This document shows, piece by piece, positions 35,129-44,513 of a stretch of DNA of 64,000 nt; position 1 is the first letter of the stretch; each line of letters opens with the position of its first letter. Both the position numbers and the translations under genes were made by a program. Under the pieces are notes generated by a model. That model had not been told where the DNA came from, did no database searches, and saw only the letters and a list, made by a program, of their open reading frames with translations. Source of the stretch: Commensalibacter papalotli (ex Servin-Garciduenas et al. 2014) (GTDB taxonomy: Bacteria > Pseudomonadota > Alphaproteobacteria > Acetobacterales > Acetobacteraceae); assembly GCF_000527695.1 (NCBI RefSeq), contig NZ_ATSX01000001.1, positions 1,240,001 through 1,304,000 of the forward strand, given 5' to 3'.

Positions 35129-35584
35129 CTAGCCTGGCTTTGGAGGTTGCGTAATAAAGTCAACGCGAGTAATACCTGCTTGTTGACAAGCTTCAACAAC
35201 TTTCCCCACAAATTCATATCGGGCATTAATATCACCACGAATTTGAATCTGAGGTTGAGGTTTTAACGCGGCAATTTCAGCCAGTTTGGTGCTTAATACG
35301 CTGACATCTGCAAGCGGTTGCTCATTCCAATAAATTTGTCCTTCTGCATTAACAGCAAGAACAATATTTCCTTGCTTTACCATCGTAAGATGACTCATGC
35401 GCTCAGGCAAATTAACTTGAACCGAATGTGTTGCCACAGGAATAGTGATCAAGAAAATAATCAATAAAACTAACATAATATCAACCAGAGGGGTTGTATT
35501 AATTTCAGAAACGATTTCGTTTTCCGCGCCTTCCATTCCCCCATAATCCCCACCACCACGGGGGCCACCTAGGTGAATGCTCAT
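35129..35584 (-). CDS. exbD: ExbD/TolR-family protein, first copy
   Basis: A 151-residue protein with the same plan: a Gly-rich N-terminus (GGPRGGGDYGGMEGAE), SEINTTPLVDIMLVLLIIF with the essential Asp, and a periplasmic part (IQIRGDINARYEFVGKVVEA). The start codon overlaps the exbB stop (ATGA, 35581-35584), giving translational coupling. It carries the proton path that drives TonB. Confidence 0.92.
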   Translation of the reverse strand: MSIHLGGPRGGGDYGGMEGAENEIVSEINTTPLVDIMLVLLIIFLITIPVATHSVQVNLPERMSHLTMVKQGNIVLAVNAEGQIYWNEQPLADVSVLSTKLAEIAALKPQPQIQIRGDINARYEFVGKVVEACQQAGITRVDFITQPPKPG

Positions 35585-36522
35585 GAAGCGTCACTTTCCT
35601 TATTTAATGTATTTTTTTGTTGAGGATTTCCCCCAATTAATACACATTGAACATCAGCTGTAAAATTACGTGCTTGATCCATAACAACTTTGTTGCGACG
35701 GACTAAAAAGTTATATCCTAGAACTGCTGGAACCGCTGTTGCCAAACCAATTGCTGTCATAATCAATGCTTCACCCACTGGACCTGCCACTTTATCCAAA
35801 GTTGCCTGGCCGGCAATACTGATTGCAGAAAGCGCATGATGAATACCCCAAACCGTTCCAAACAATCCAACAAAAGGTGCCGTTGAACCAACTGTTCCAA
35901 GAAAAGCCAATCCACTTTGTAAACGCCCTTGAATTTGATCCAATGCACGATGCAAGCTCATTGAAACCCAGCTATATAAATCAATCGAATCTTGCAAAGC
36001 ACCTTTGTGATGTTGTACTGCCTCAATTCCATTTTCTGTAATATAACGATATGGAGATTGTGCACCAAGCACTTCAGCACTTTGTTGTAAATTTTTTTGT
36101 TGCCAGAATTTTTTACGATTCACTTCTTTGAAAGCACCAGACACACGATTTTGTGCAATGACTTTGACGACAATCATATACCAAGAACCAATAGACATAA
36201 TCGCCATAATTAATAAGGTAATCCGAGAAACAATATCGCCACTAGACCATAATGCTTTTAATCCATAAGGATTTTCCGCAGGTTGGGATATAACCGCTGG
36301 GGTTGCAGAAGCTCCTTGTTGCTCTGGTCCTGAGGCTATCGCTGATTGAGGTGCGGCAGGGGCAGGTGCCGTTGAAGGAGACGCCTGAGCAGCAGCAGGT
36401 TGTGCTGGGGCAGCATCTTTATTGGGTTGCTGTGCCATAGTTGTTTGATTAGCTGCCACAGCCATTGCCAACACAAAGGCAATAGGGGCAATACGATGAA
36501 CAAAATGATAACGCTTACTCAT
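35581..36522 (-). CDS. exbB: ExbB (MotA/TolQ/ExbB proton channel)
   Basis: A 313-residue protein. It starts with a signal-like segment, then about 60 Ala/Pro/Gln-rich residues in the periplasm, and then the ExbB core: helix 1 (ITLLIMAIMSIGSWYMIVVK), and the GTVGSTAPFVGLFGTVWGI motif and ALIMTAIGLATAVPAVLGYN that form the pore. The extended N-terminus is typical of alphaproteobacterial ExbB. It assembles as a pentamer with ExbD and energises TonB. Confidence 0.93.
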   Translation of the reverse strand: MSKRYHFVHRIAPIAFVLAMAVAANQTTMAQQPNKDAAPAQPAAAQASPSTAPAPAAPQSAIASGPEQQGASATPAVISQPAENPYGLKALWSSGDIVSRITLLIMAIMSIGSWYMIVVKVIAQNRVSGAFKEVNRKKFWQQKNLQQSAEVLGAQSPYRYITENGIEAVQHHKGALQDSIDLYSWVSMSLHRALDQIQGRLQSGLAFLGTVGSTAPFVGLFGTVWGIHHALSAISIAGQATLDKVAGPVGEALIMTAIGLATAVPAVLGYNFLVRRNKVVMDQARNFTADVQCVLIGGNPQQKNTLNKESDAS

Positions 36523-36642
36523 AATTCAAAAATATTCCTCAACAAAACAAAAGCAAATGATTCAAAGATAATTTAATCTTAATATTAATTTAGCATACAC
36601 AAAATGATTAATAGATTTCTAACAATATCAACCAACTCAACC

Positions 36643-37326
36643 TTATAACTTGAAGTTAATCGTATAACGGTGCCCTATCTCTTTAATCGGGGAGCCATTC
36701 TTAGTCGCTGGTCGATAACGTGCACTATTCACATATTTCAGAGCGGCTTGGACAAAAGATTGCCCCCCAGAAGAGCTGATTACATGGCAATTACTGGTAG
36801 AACCCGTCACCTCAACATCACAAGATACAATCACACGCCCCTCTTTTTGCGCTGCTTCCATATCAGGTGGATATTCAATCTGAGCTCCATTCAAAGGACG
36901 ACTGCCAGCACTTCGATCTGGTTTGCCAACATTAGGATTCCCTGATTGTCCCTGTCCCTCTGTTCCAGTTGGTGCACTCGGAGCGGGAGCAACGGTAGTT
37001 TTAGGAGGCGCCTTCTTAGTCGGTTTTTTCATCACAGGTGGCGGTTTTGGCTGAGGAGGCGCTTCTGTATTAATCGGCGGTGGCTCTATTTCAGGTGGAG
37101 GCGGCACAATCATCTCGGGTGCTGGCGGTTGTGCCGCAGCAGCTGCGGATTCAGAAGACGCAACGTCAACGATTTGAACCTGAACAGGTAGAGTATCAGG
37201 TTGTTGTTTTTTAGGAGCTGATAAAAATACCACCAAAAGCCAGATTACCAGAATGTGAAATAAAACAACCCCAATAAATCCAACAATATGTTCAACTGGA
37301 TGGCGTTCATTCAAAGTGACCATCAA
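36643..37326 (-). CDS. tonB: TonB energy transducer
   Basis: A 227-residue protein. The single N-terminal helix (HIVGFIGVVLFHILVIWLLV) carries the conserved His. A Pro-rich span (about 65-115; PPPPEIEPPPINTEAPPQPK) crosses the periplasm, and the C-terminal domain (QIEYPPDMEAAQKEGRVIVS ... YRPATKNGSPIKEIGHRYTI) contacts receptor TonB boxes. It starts the operon with exbB and two exbD. It should energise the TPP-controlled receptor at 15969-18344 and any other receptors of the cell. Confidence 0.92.
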   Translation of the reverse strand: MMVTLNERHPVEHIVGFIGVVLFHILVIWLLVVFLSAPKKQQPDTLPVQVQIVDVASSESAAAAAQPPAPEMIVPPPPEIEPPPINTEAPPQPKPPPVMKKPTKKAPPKTTVAPAPSAPTGTEGQGQSGNPNVGKPDRSAGSRPLNGAQIEYPPDMEAAQKEGRVIVSCDVEVTGSTSNCHVISSSGGQSFVQAALKYVNSARYRPATKNGSPIKEIGHRYTINFKL

Positions 37327-37387
37327 TCAATGCTTCCTATTCATTTGTATAAACATAACCATCCACCCTTATATAGTATAACCTTAC

Positions 37388-38519
37388 CTATGATGCCTGA
37401 GCACTCGCCTCTGAACGTGTTGCCCCAACGCGTAATGCCAAAGCCGCTGCCATAAACTCATCAAGTTCACCATCCAAGACAGCTTGAGGATTAGTTTTCT
37501 CAACTTCTGTACGCAAATCTTTAACCAATTGATAAGGTGCCAATACATATGATCGTATTTGATGTCCCCACCCAATATCTGTTTTACCTGCTTCAGTCTC
37601 AGCCGCCGCCTCTTCTCTTTTTTTCAATTCAGCCTCGTACAATCGTGCCTTTAACATTTCCATTGCTGTGGCACGATTACGATGTTGCGAACGATCTGTT
37701 TGACAGGCAACTACAATCCCTGTTGGCATATGTGTAATTCGAATGGCAGATTCTGTTTTATTAATATGCTGTCCGCCCGCACCAGAGGCTCTATACGTAT
37801 CTACCTTTAAATCAGATTCATTAATATCAATTTGAATCGAATCATCAATTACAGGATAAACCCACACCGAAGCAAACGATGTATGACGACGTTTTGCTGA
37901 ATCAAAAGGAGAGATACGTACCAACCGATGCACCCCGGCCTCTGACTTTAGCCAGCCATACGCATTCATACCACTTATTTGCAAAGTCGCTGATTTAATT
38001 CCTGCCGTTTCACCTTGCGTACTTTCCATAAATGTTACTTTATATCCACGCTGTTCAGCCCAACGCGTATACATGCGCAGCAACATTTCCGCCCAATCCT
38101 GTGCTTCTGTACCACCTGCGCCAGAATTGACCTCTAAATAACAATCATTACGATCAGCTTCACCAGATAATAGGCTTTCAATCTCTAAACGCTTAACTTC
38201 TTTTTCTATCGCTTTTAGATTTTTCAAAGCATCATCAACAATACCCTGATCCCCCTCAATCTCAGCCAATTCAATCATCTCAAGATTATCTTTGCAATCT
38301 TGTTCTAGCTTACAAACCAACGCGACTTGATTGGCAAGAAACGTTCTCTCTTGCATCATTTTTTGCGCTTTATCAGCGTCATCCCATAAATTAGGATCTT
38401 CAATCTGATGATTTAACTCAGCAAGCCTATCTTGTGCGACATCCCAGTCAAAGATGCCTCCTCAGCAGCTCTAATGACTGCTCTATCACTTGATAAATGG
38501 CTTCGCTTTCTGTGGACAT
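37388..38519 (-). CDS. prfB: Peptide chain release factor 2, with programmed +1 frameshift
   Basis: The zero frame from ATG 38519 codes 23 residues ([20 protein letters not shown]...) and meets TGA at 38450-38448. The +1 frame continues ([12 protein letters not shown] ...) to the stop at 37388, giving a 376-residue RF2. The GGQ motif ([16 protein letters not shown]) and the anticodon-like stop-recognition region ([18 protein letters not shown] then [13 protein letters not shown]) are intact. RF2 releases chains at UGA/UAA. Because the in-frame stop is UGA, the protein controls its own level. An apparent ATG at 38359 is internal. Confidence 0.95.
38447..38462 (-). promoter_or_regulatory. prfB +1 recoding site
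   Basis: Reading the - strand: AGG AGG CAT CTT TGA C. The AGGAGG acts as an internal Shine-Dalgarno 3 nt before CTT, the P-site slip codon; TGA C is the weak stop. This is the same layout as E. coli prfB (AGGGGGTATCTTTGAC). Confidence 0.95.
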
Positions 38520-38590
38520 AACCCCTCTACTTCCAATTGCAAATAATTCTTAATGTTAATAACAATAATTTTTAATTAATACAAGCCCAA

Positions 38591-41119
38591 TTAATACAAA
38601 CCACCCATACCAATATTTTCACCAGGGGCAGACGCTGGAGAGGCAGTTTTTGGTTTAATTGTGCCACCTTCATTAACATAATCCCCAGAATATCCACCTC
38701 CCATACTCTCTTCTGAATCTGGAACATTTTCAGCACCTGTATCTGCAGCGCTTAACGCACCTGTTGCTATACCTGGGCTTAGGTTAATACTGCCACCTGG
38801 GGTTTGACCATCTTTAAATGCATCAGTAACCATACCCTTGCTGGTGCTATAACTGGCCATAAAAACACCAGCAGGTTTGATAAATTCTCTTTTTGGATAG
38901 GTTGGTAGTACTTCTTTCATATAAGCATTCCAAACAGGGCCTGCAATCACACCCCCAGCCATACCTTTACCCAATGTCTTTGGAGAATCAAACCCAAACC
39001 ATACAATCGTTACAACATCAGGTGAAAACCCTGCAAACCAAGCATCATTGAAATTCTGCGAAGTTCCCGTTTTCCCTGCAATCGGGGTATCAATACCTTT
39101 GCTCGCAGAAAAACCAGTTCCTCGGCGCATCACATCTTCCATCATTGTGATAATTTGATAAGCGCTTTGTTCAGATACTGCACGCTTTCTATTATCTGTA
39201 AAAGTTGGTAATTGATTAGGATCGGTTACATTATTCGCTTGAAACGCATCAGAACGCCAAATCACTTTTCCATTTCGATCTTGGATATAATCCACCGTAG
39301 TAGGTTTCACAATTGCCCCACCCGAAGCGATGCTGGCATAAGCCCCTGCATGCCGCAAAACTGTTGTTTCAACAGCACCTAGCACAGCAGGCAGGACTTT
39401 CGGCATAGAATCTACTTCACCCAAAGCAACTGATAAATTAGCGATCGCATCCATCCCAATTTGAGCGGCTAGACGAATAGTAATAATATTTCGAGAATAA
39501 CGCAGGCCATTATGCAGCGCAGTTGGACCCCAAAAACTGTGTTCATAGTTATTAGGATGCCAATCCCCTACAGAAAACGGGGCATCCATAAAAATCTGTG
39601 ATGGTAAAATCCCTTTTTCCATCGCAGCTAGATAAGCGATTGGCTTAAACGAAGAACCTGGCTGACGCAAAGCTTGGGTAGCACGATTAAATTGAGACTC
39701 TGCAAAAGACCAACCACCAAACATAGCCAAAACACGCCCTGTTCGAACGTCCAAAGAAACCAAAGCACCTTCAACTTGAGGAATTTGGCATAACTCAACC
39801 TGATTTCCTTCTGATTGAGGCTCAATCATAACGATATCACCGTCTTTTAACGGACGACGTTTTGACCAACTCAAACTTTTTGATAAAATTGTTCCTTGAT
39901 GAGTTGTCGCATTTTTTCCGCCATCAACCCAGCCAACAGAACCCGTTTTGGCATTTAAAACAATTGCCAAACGCCAATTAGGTAACATCCCAGTAGGCAA
40001 TTTCTGTTTTTTTAGATTTTCAACCCATTGTGATATAGCATCGTCACCAAGATGAGCCACAGCCCCACGCCAACCATGATTACGATCATATTTAATTAAA
40101 GCCTGACGCATTAATTTAGTAGCTAGGGCTTGGTTTTTTAGGTCCAAACTTGTATGAACTTCTAGACCACCTTGCATTGTCTTTTCAAGACCATAACGAT
40201 CAATCAAATCACGACGAACAGCCTCGCCAAACCATTCTGTACCTGCAGTTGGCCCACGTCTGCCACTAACATTTTTAGAAGATAAAGGTTCATTTTGTGC
40301 TGCAACCTTTTCTTGTTGAGTAATCGCCCCTGTTTCAGCCATACGGCTTAATACAAAATCACGTCGTTGTTTGGCAGCATCTGGCTTACGAAATAAATCA
40401 TAATTATAAGGAGATTTCGGTAAGCCGCCTAAATAAGCAGCCTCCGCAGTAGTCAGTTGGTCTAAATTTTTATGAAAATAAATTTGCGCTGCAGCTGCAA
40501 CCCCATAAGCCCCTGCCCCAAGATAAATTTCATTAAGATAAATCTCAAGAATCTGATCTTTGCTAAGGGATTGCTCTATACGCATTGCCAAAATGGCTTC
40601 TTTGATTTTGCGTTCCAGCTTTCGATCGTTATTTAACAACATATTACGAGCGACTTGCTGAGTAATTGTTGATGCGCCAACTAAACGCTTACCATGCACA
40701 CGAAACACATCTTGAATAAGCGCCCTGGCAATTGCCATAGGATCTACACCACCATGAGTATAGAAATTTTTATCTTCTGTTGCAATGAACGCATCCCTGA
40801 CTTTTTGAGGAATAGCACCAATAGGAACAAACAACCGACGTTCGGCAGCAAGTTCTGCAACCACGTGATCATCATTAGCGTATATTCTGCTCATCACTGG
40901 AGGAGAATAATTGCGAAGCCCCTCAATCGTAGGCAACCCCTTAACCGCACTTGAATATTTTATCCATACAGCCAGCCCGCCTCCAACAAGAACAAAGAGA
41001 AATAGCCCCGTAATACTGCCAATCAACAAGCGCCAAAACCGATAACGAGGGCGAGGCTGTATTGAAACGGGACGTTTACGTTTAGAGTTGGGTGGTATAT
41101 CAGGGGTTTCAGGAGACAT
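38591..41119 (-). CDS. mrcA: Penicillin-binding protein 1A
   Basis: An 842-residue class A PBP. A cytoplasmic basic lead and one helix (FWRLLIGSITGLFLFVLVGG) precede the GT51 glycosyltransferase domain (EDKNFYTHGGVDPMAIARAL; GASTITQQVARNMLL; LEIYLNEIYLG) and the transpeptidase domain (QPGSSFKPIAYLAAM with catalytic Ser; SRN; KTGTSQNFNDAWFAGFS). It polymerises and cross-links peptidoglycan. The C-terminal tail is Gly/Ser/Pro-rich. Typical length for PBP1A. It lies 71 bp downstream of the prfB start, transcribed in the same direction, so the two are probably separate units. Confidence 0.93.
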   Translation of the reverse strand: MSPETPDIPPNSKRKRPVSIQPRPRYRFWRLLIGSITGLFLFVLVGGGLAVWIKYSSAVKGLPTIEGLRNYSPPVMSRIYANDDHVVAELAAERRLFVPIGAIPQKVRDAFIATEDKNFYTHGGVDPMAIARALIQDVFRVHGKRLVGASTITQQVARNMLLNNDRKLERKIKEAILAMRIEQSLSKDQILEIYLNEIYLGAGAYGVAAAAQIYFHKNLDQLTTAEAAYLGGLPKSPYNYDLFRKPDAAKQRRDFVLSRMAETGAITQQEKVAAQNEPLSSKNVSGRRGPTAGTEWFGEAVRRDLIDRYGLEKTMQGGLEVHTSLDLKNQALATKLMRQALIKYDRNHGWRGAVAHLGDDAISQWVENLKKQKLPTGMLPNWRLAIVLNAKTGSVGWVDGGKNATTHQGTILSKSLSWSKRRPLKDGDIVMIEPQSEGNQVELCQIPQVEGALVSLDVRTGRVLAMFGGWSFAESQFNRATQALRQPGSSFKPIAYLAAMEKGILPSQIFMDAPFSVGDWHPNNYEHSFWGPTALHNGLRYSRNIITIRLAAQIGMDAIANLSVALGEVDSMPKVLPAVLGAVETTVLRHAGAYASIASGGAIVKPTTVDYIQDRNGKVIWRSDAFQANNVTDPNQLPTFTDNRKRAVSEQSAYQIITMMEDVMRRGTGFSASKGIDTPIAGKTGTSQNFNDAWFAGFSPDVVTIVWFGFDSPKTLGKGMAGGVIAGPVWNAYMKEVLPTYPKREFIKPAGVFMASYSTSKGMVTDAFKDGQTPGGSINLSPGIATGALSAADTGAENVPDSEESMGGGYSGDYVNEGGTIKPKTASPASAPGENIGMGGLY

Positions 41120-41230
41120 ATGAATTAGGCTCTATTCTCAAAATAACGATTAAAATAATCCAGCTAATTGTCTTATATACAGATTTTCTTAAAAAATGAA
41201 AATAAGTCAAATAAAATGATCAGTGAAAAA

Positions 41231-42145
41231 TTACTCATCCTTCAAATATAATTTGACCGAATTTTTCCTTTTCCCCCATATTTCTGCCCCTTCTTGGCTT
41301 AAATACTTATACTCCGCATCAGATAAACCAATATTGGCTGCTGCAACATTTTCCTCTAAATGCATAACCTTTCCGGTTCCCGGGATAGGAATCATAAAAT
41401 CTCCACGCTTTAATAACCATGCTAATGCAACTTGACGTGCTGTTGCGTGCTTGGACTTCATAATTTCTTTTAACACATCGCCTTGTGTGAACTCCCCTTG
41501 ATCCAAGGGCGCATACGGAATAAATGCAATATTATTATCTTGGCAATATTGCACAACAGCCTCTGATTCTCTGTTAATCAGATTATATTTATTTTGTACA
41601 GATACAACTTTAAAGAATTGTTGTGCTTTTTCAATCTGTTTAATTCCCACCGCAGATAACCCAACATGACAAATTAAACCTTCTTGCTGCATTTTAGCAA
41701 TCGCTTCAAATTGCACTTCAGCTGGCGTATCTTCTGCCACACGGTGTAACTGCCAAAACCGAATTTCATTCAATTTTAATCGACGCATGCTCATTAAAAC
41801 ACACTGACGCAAATAATCAGGGCTGCCAATAGGACGCCAAATATCAGGGCCATGACGCGTATGACCACCTTTAGTGCCAATTAATAAAGAAGAAGGATAA
41901 GGATATAAAGCTTCACAAATTAAATCTTCACTGATAAAGGGGCCATAACTATCGGCTGTATCAATAAAATTTACACCTAACTCCACCGCACGTTTGAGCG
42001 TAGCAATAGCCTCATTACGATCTTCGGGTTCGCCCCAAACACCTTTACCAACAATACGCATGGCACCAAAACCCATACGATTAATTTCTATTTCGCCACC
42101 AATTTTATACGTGCCTGCTTTTGATATATCAATCGTTTGAAGCAT
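41231..42145 (-). CDS. Aldo/keto reductase
   Basis: A 304-residue AKR. Visible: FIDTADSYGPFISEDLICEA with the catalytic Asp and Tyr, Lys in IGTKGG, His in FWQLHRV, and the C-terminal cofactor loop IPIPGTGKVMHLEENV. It resembles the E. coli YdbC-type pyridoxal/aldehyde reductases. AGAGGAAAA lies about 9 nt before the start. Substrate unknown. It stands between PBP1A and the TerC-like gene on the same strand. Confidence 0.85.
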   Translation of the reverse strand: MLQTIDISKAGTYKIGGEIEINRMGFGAMRIVGKGVWGEPEDRNEAIATLKRAVELGVNFIDTADSYGPFISEDLICEALYPYPSSLLIGTKGGHTRHGPDIWRPIGSPDYLRQCVLMSMRRLKLNEIRFWQLHRVAEDTPAEVQFEAIAKMQQEGLICHVGLSAVGIKQIEKAQQFFKVVSVQNKYNLINRESEAVVQYCQDNNIAFIPYAPLDQGEFTQGDVLKEIMKSKHATARQVALAWLLKRGDFMIPIPGTGKVMHLEENVAAANIGLSDAEYKYLSQEGAEIWGKRKNSVKLYLKDE

Positions 42146-42204
42146 TTCATTTTCCTCTTTTACAATATCTTGATCATCATTAATGCGTTAAGAGTAGTAT
42201 GTTA

Positions 42205-43746
42205 CTACTCATTTTCGTTCGATGCTTGTATTTTCGTAATGCGAACTAATTCAATACGATAATCCTTCATTTCTATAACTTCAAATCGTAACCCTTGAAA
42301 TTCTATGATTTCACCGATGGTCAGAATTCTTTTATACTGTGCAAAAAGAAAACCTGCCAAAGAAACGTACTCTTCGTCATGATCAAAAAAAGCATCACAA
42401 TTCAAAGTCATCATCACTGAATGAATATCCGTAGAACCTTTAACTAGCCAACTATCCCCATCTTTGATAATTTTCGACGTTTCATCTTCATCCAAAAACT
42501 CTCCAGCAATGGCTTCTAATACATCAACAGGGGTTGCAATTCCTTGAACCGTATCGAATTCATTAGTAATAACAACTAAACGTCCTTTGGCTTTTTTCAA
42601 AATTGGCAATAAATTAATAACGTCGATCATATCGGGAACGATAATCGGAGGATGCTGTGCTGCAAATTCTACTACGTCCTCTTTATTATTTACAACCATT
42701 AATAAATCTTTGGCTCTGACTACACCGATAATATTATCCAAATCCCCTCGGCAAACTGGGAAAATATTATGGGGTGTCTCTAGAATTTGTTTTTTTATTT
42801 CCTCTGGTGAATCTTCACAATCAATCCAAGAAACTTCAATTCTAGGGGTCATAATACTGCGTAAAGAACGAGACGCTAAGGTTAAGACCCCATTAATCAT
42901 GTAACGCTCTTCTTCTGCAAAAACTTCTTGAGATGCTTTATCAGAGTTCCCTTCTTGTTGCTCTGAACGATTTGATCCAATTAAACGCAGAATTGTTTCA
43001 GCTGTACGATCACGAAATGGCCGCTTTGATTGGTTTTTAATAAAATTACGTCGTGCAATTTGGTTAAAGAATTCAATAAGCAAAGAAAAGCTAATCGCAG
43101 CATAAATATACCCTTTGGGAATATGAAACCCAAGCCCATCTGCAACCAACGTCACGCCAATCATCATCAAAAAACTAAGGCAAAGCACAACAATCGTCGG
43201 ATGTGCAATGACAAAGCGCGTCAAAGACTTTGATGCATAAATCATCACCATCATAGAAACGATAACTGCTGCAAACATAATTGGCAGCTCGTCTACCATA
43301 CCGACGGCAGTAATCACTGAATCCAACGAGAATACAGCATCCAAAATAATAATTTGAGTAATCACTACCCAAAATTTAGCATTGCCTTTACCTTGATTAT
43401 CTTGATGCTCATGCCCCTCAAGGCGTTCATGTAGCTCTGTTGTAGCTTTAAATAGCAGAAAAATACCACCAATAATCAAAATTAAATCTCGAACTGAAAG
43501 CGTAAAGCCTCCATATTCAACTAGTGGCTTGGTCAGTGTTACTATCCATGAAATAATAGAAAGCAACCCTAGCCGTGTAATCATTGCTAAAACCAAACCT
43601 AATATTCTGGCTTTGTCTCGTTGATTAGCAGGTAGTTTATCAGCAATAATTGCGACAAAGACAAGATTATCGATCCCTAGGACAATTTCTAAAACAATCA
43701 GCGTTATTAACCCAGCCCAGGCCGAAGGATCAAGTAAGAGTTCCAT
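42205..43746 (-). CDS. TerC-family membrane protein with CBS and CorC/HlyC domains
   Basis: A 513-residue protein like E. coli YoaE/YegH. The N-terminal TerC domain (about 1-235) has [20 protein letters not shown] and [20 protein letters not shown], the two acidic membrane motifs (ExvLgxDN, DxxFSxDS). A CBS pair (about 300-425; [34 protein letters not shown]) and a C-terminal CorC/HlyC transporter-associated domain follow. Roles in metal ion efflux, often manganese, are reported for TerC proteins; the exact ion here is not known. Confidence 0.9.
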   Translation of the reverse strand: MELLLDPSAWAGLITLIVLEIVLGIDNLVFVAIIADKLPANQRDKARILGLVLAMITRLGLLSIISWIVTLTKPLVEYGGFTLSVRDLILIIGGIFLLFKATTELHERLEGHEHQDNQGKGNAKFWVVITQIIILDAVFSLDSVITAVGMVDELPIMFAAVIVSMMVMIYASKSLTRFVIAHPTIVVLCLSFLMMIGVTLVADGLGFHIPKGYIYAAISFSLLIEFFNQIARRNFIKNQSKRPFRDRTAETILRLIGSNRSEQQEGNSDKASQEVFAEEERYMINGVLTLASRSLRSIMTPRIEVSWIDCEDSPEEIKKQILETPHNIFPVCRGDLDNIIGVVRAKDLLMVVNNKEDVVEFAAQHPPIIVPDMIDVINLLPILKKAKGRLVVITNEFDTVQGIATPVDVLEAIAGEFLDEDETSKIIKDGDSWLVKGSTDIHSVMMTLNCDAFFDHDEEYVSLAGFLFAQYKRILTIGEIIEFQGLRFEVIEMKDYRIELVRITKIQASNENE

Positions 43747-43890
43747 ATATCTTTCTCATAATAGTAAAAAGGCAATTTCATTATTATTAACATAATAATA
43801 CAAAAAAATATTTATATCTCTCTATAGACCATGCCAGTATGTTAAAAATAATCAAGTTGATTTTATTTATAGAATAAAGAAGAAATTTTT

Positions 43891-44493
43891 ATGACCAATT
43901 ATCGTAAAATAGAGCATGGTTCAAAACTGGTAGTTGCCACCCACAACGCAGGAAAAGCACAAGAAATCAGAAGCCTATTGGCCCCTTTTGAAATTCAAAC
44001 CTATTCGGCTGGGGATTTAAACTTGCCAGAACCTGAGGAAACAGGATCAAGTTTTTATGAAAATGCAAAAATCAAAGCTTTGGCTGCTACGCAAAAATCA
44101 GGATTACCCAGCTTGGCTGATGATTCTGGCTTTTGCATTAATGCACTTAATGGAGATCCTGGAATTTATTCCGCGCGTTGGGCAGGCCCAAACAAGGACT
44201 ATTCAATGGCAATGCGCACCATGTATGAAAAACTAGGAAAAAGCAAAGATCGCTCTTGTTATTTTATTTCTGTACTATGCTTGGCTTTTCATGATGGTGT
44301 TACTTTTGAATTCGAAGGAAAGATTGACGGAAAATTCATTTGGCCAGCAAGAGGGCAAAATGGCCATGGTTATGATCCTATTTTTCAACCCAAAGGATAT
44401 TCTGTCACTTTTGCAGAAATGACAGAAAAAGAAAAGAACACAATCAGCCACCGTGGGTTGGCTTTTCAACAATTTATTAAAAACTGTTTCTAA
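43891..44493 (+). CDS. rdgB: Non-canonical purine NTP pyrophosphatase (RdgB/HAM1)
   Basis: A 200-residue enzyme that hydrolyses dITP/XTP and keeps damaged purines out of DNA. Motifs: LVVATHNAGKAQEI, ETGSSFYENAKIKA, LADDSGFCINALNGDPGIYS, GHGYDPIFQPKGY, NTISHRGLAFQQF. All are as expected for HAM1. The ATG at 43891 has a modest AAGAAGA upstream. It is divergent from the TerC-like gene and convergent with hpnN. Confidence 0.95.
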   Translation: MTNYRKIEHGSKLVVATHNAGKAQEIRSLLAPFEIQTYSAGDLNLPEPEETGSSFYENAKIKALAATQKSGLPSLADDSGFCINALNGDPGIYSARWAGPNKDYSMAMRTMYEKLGKSKDRSCYFISVLCLAFHDGVTFEFEGKIDGKFIWPARGQNGHGYDPIFQPKGYSVTFAEMTEKEKNTISHRGLAFQQFIKNCF

Positions 44494-44513
44494 GCCATTA
44501 ATGTTCCTGCCCT

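Noticed and set aside
36946-37191. Arg/Trp-rich open frame on the + strand
   Set aside because: Antisense of the Pro-rich region of tonB, a common artefact of biased codons.
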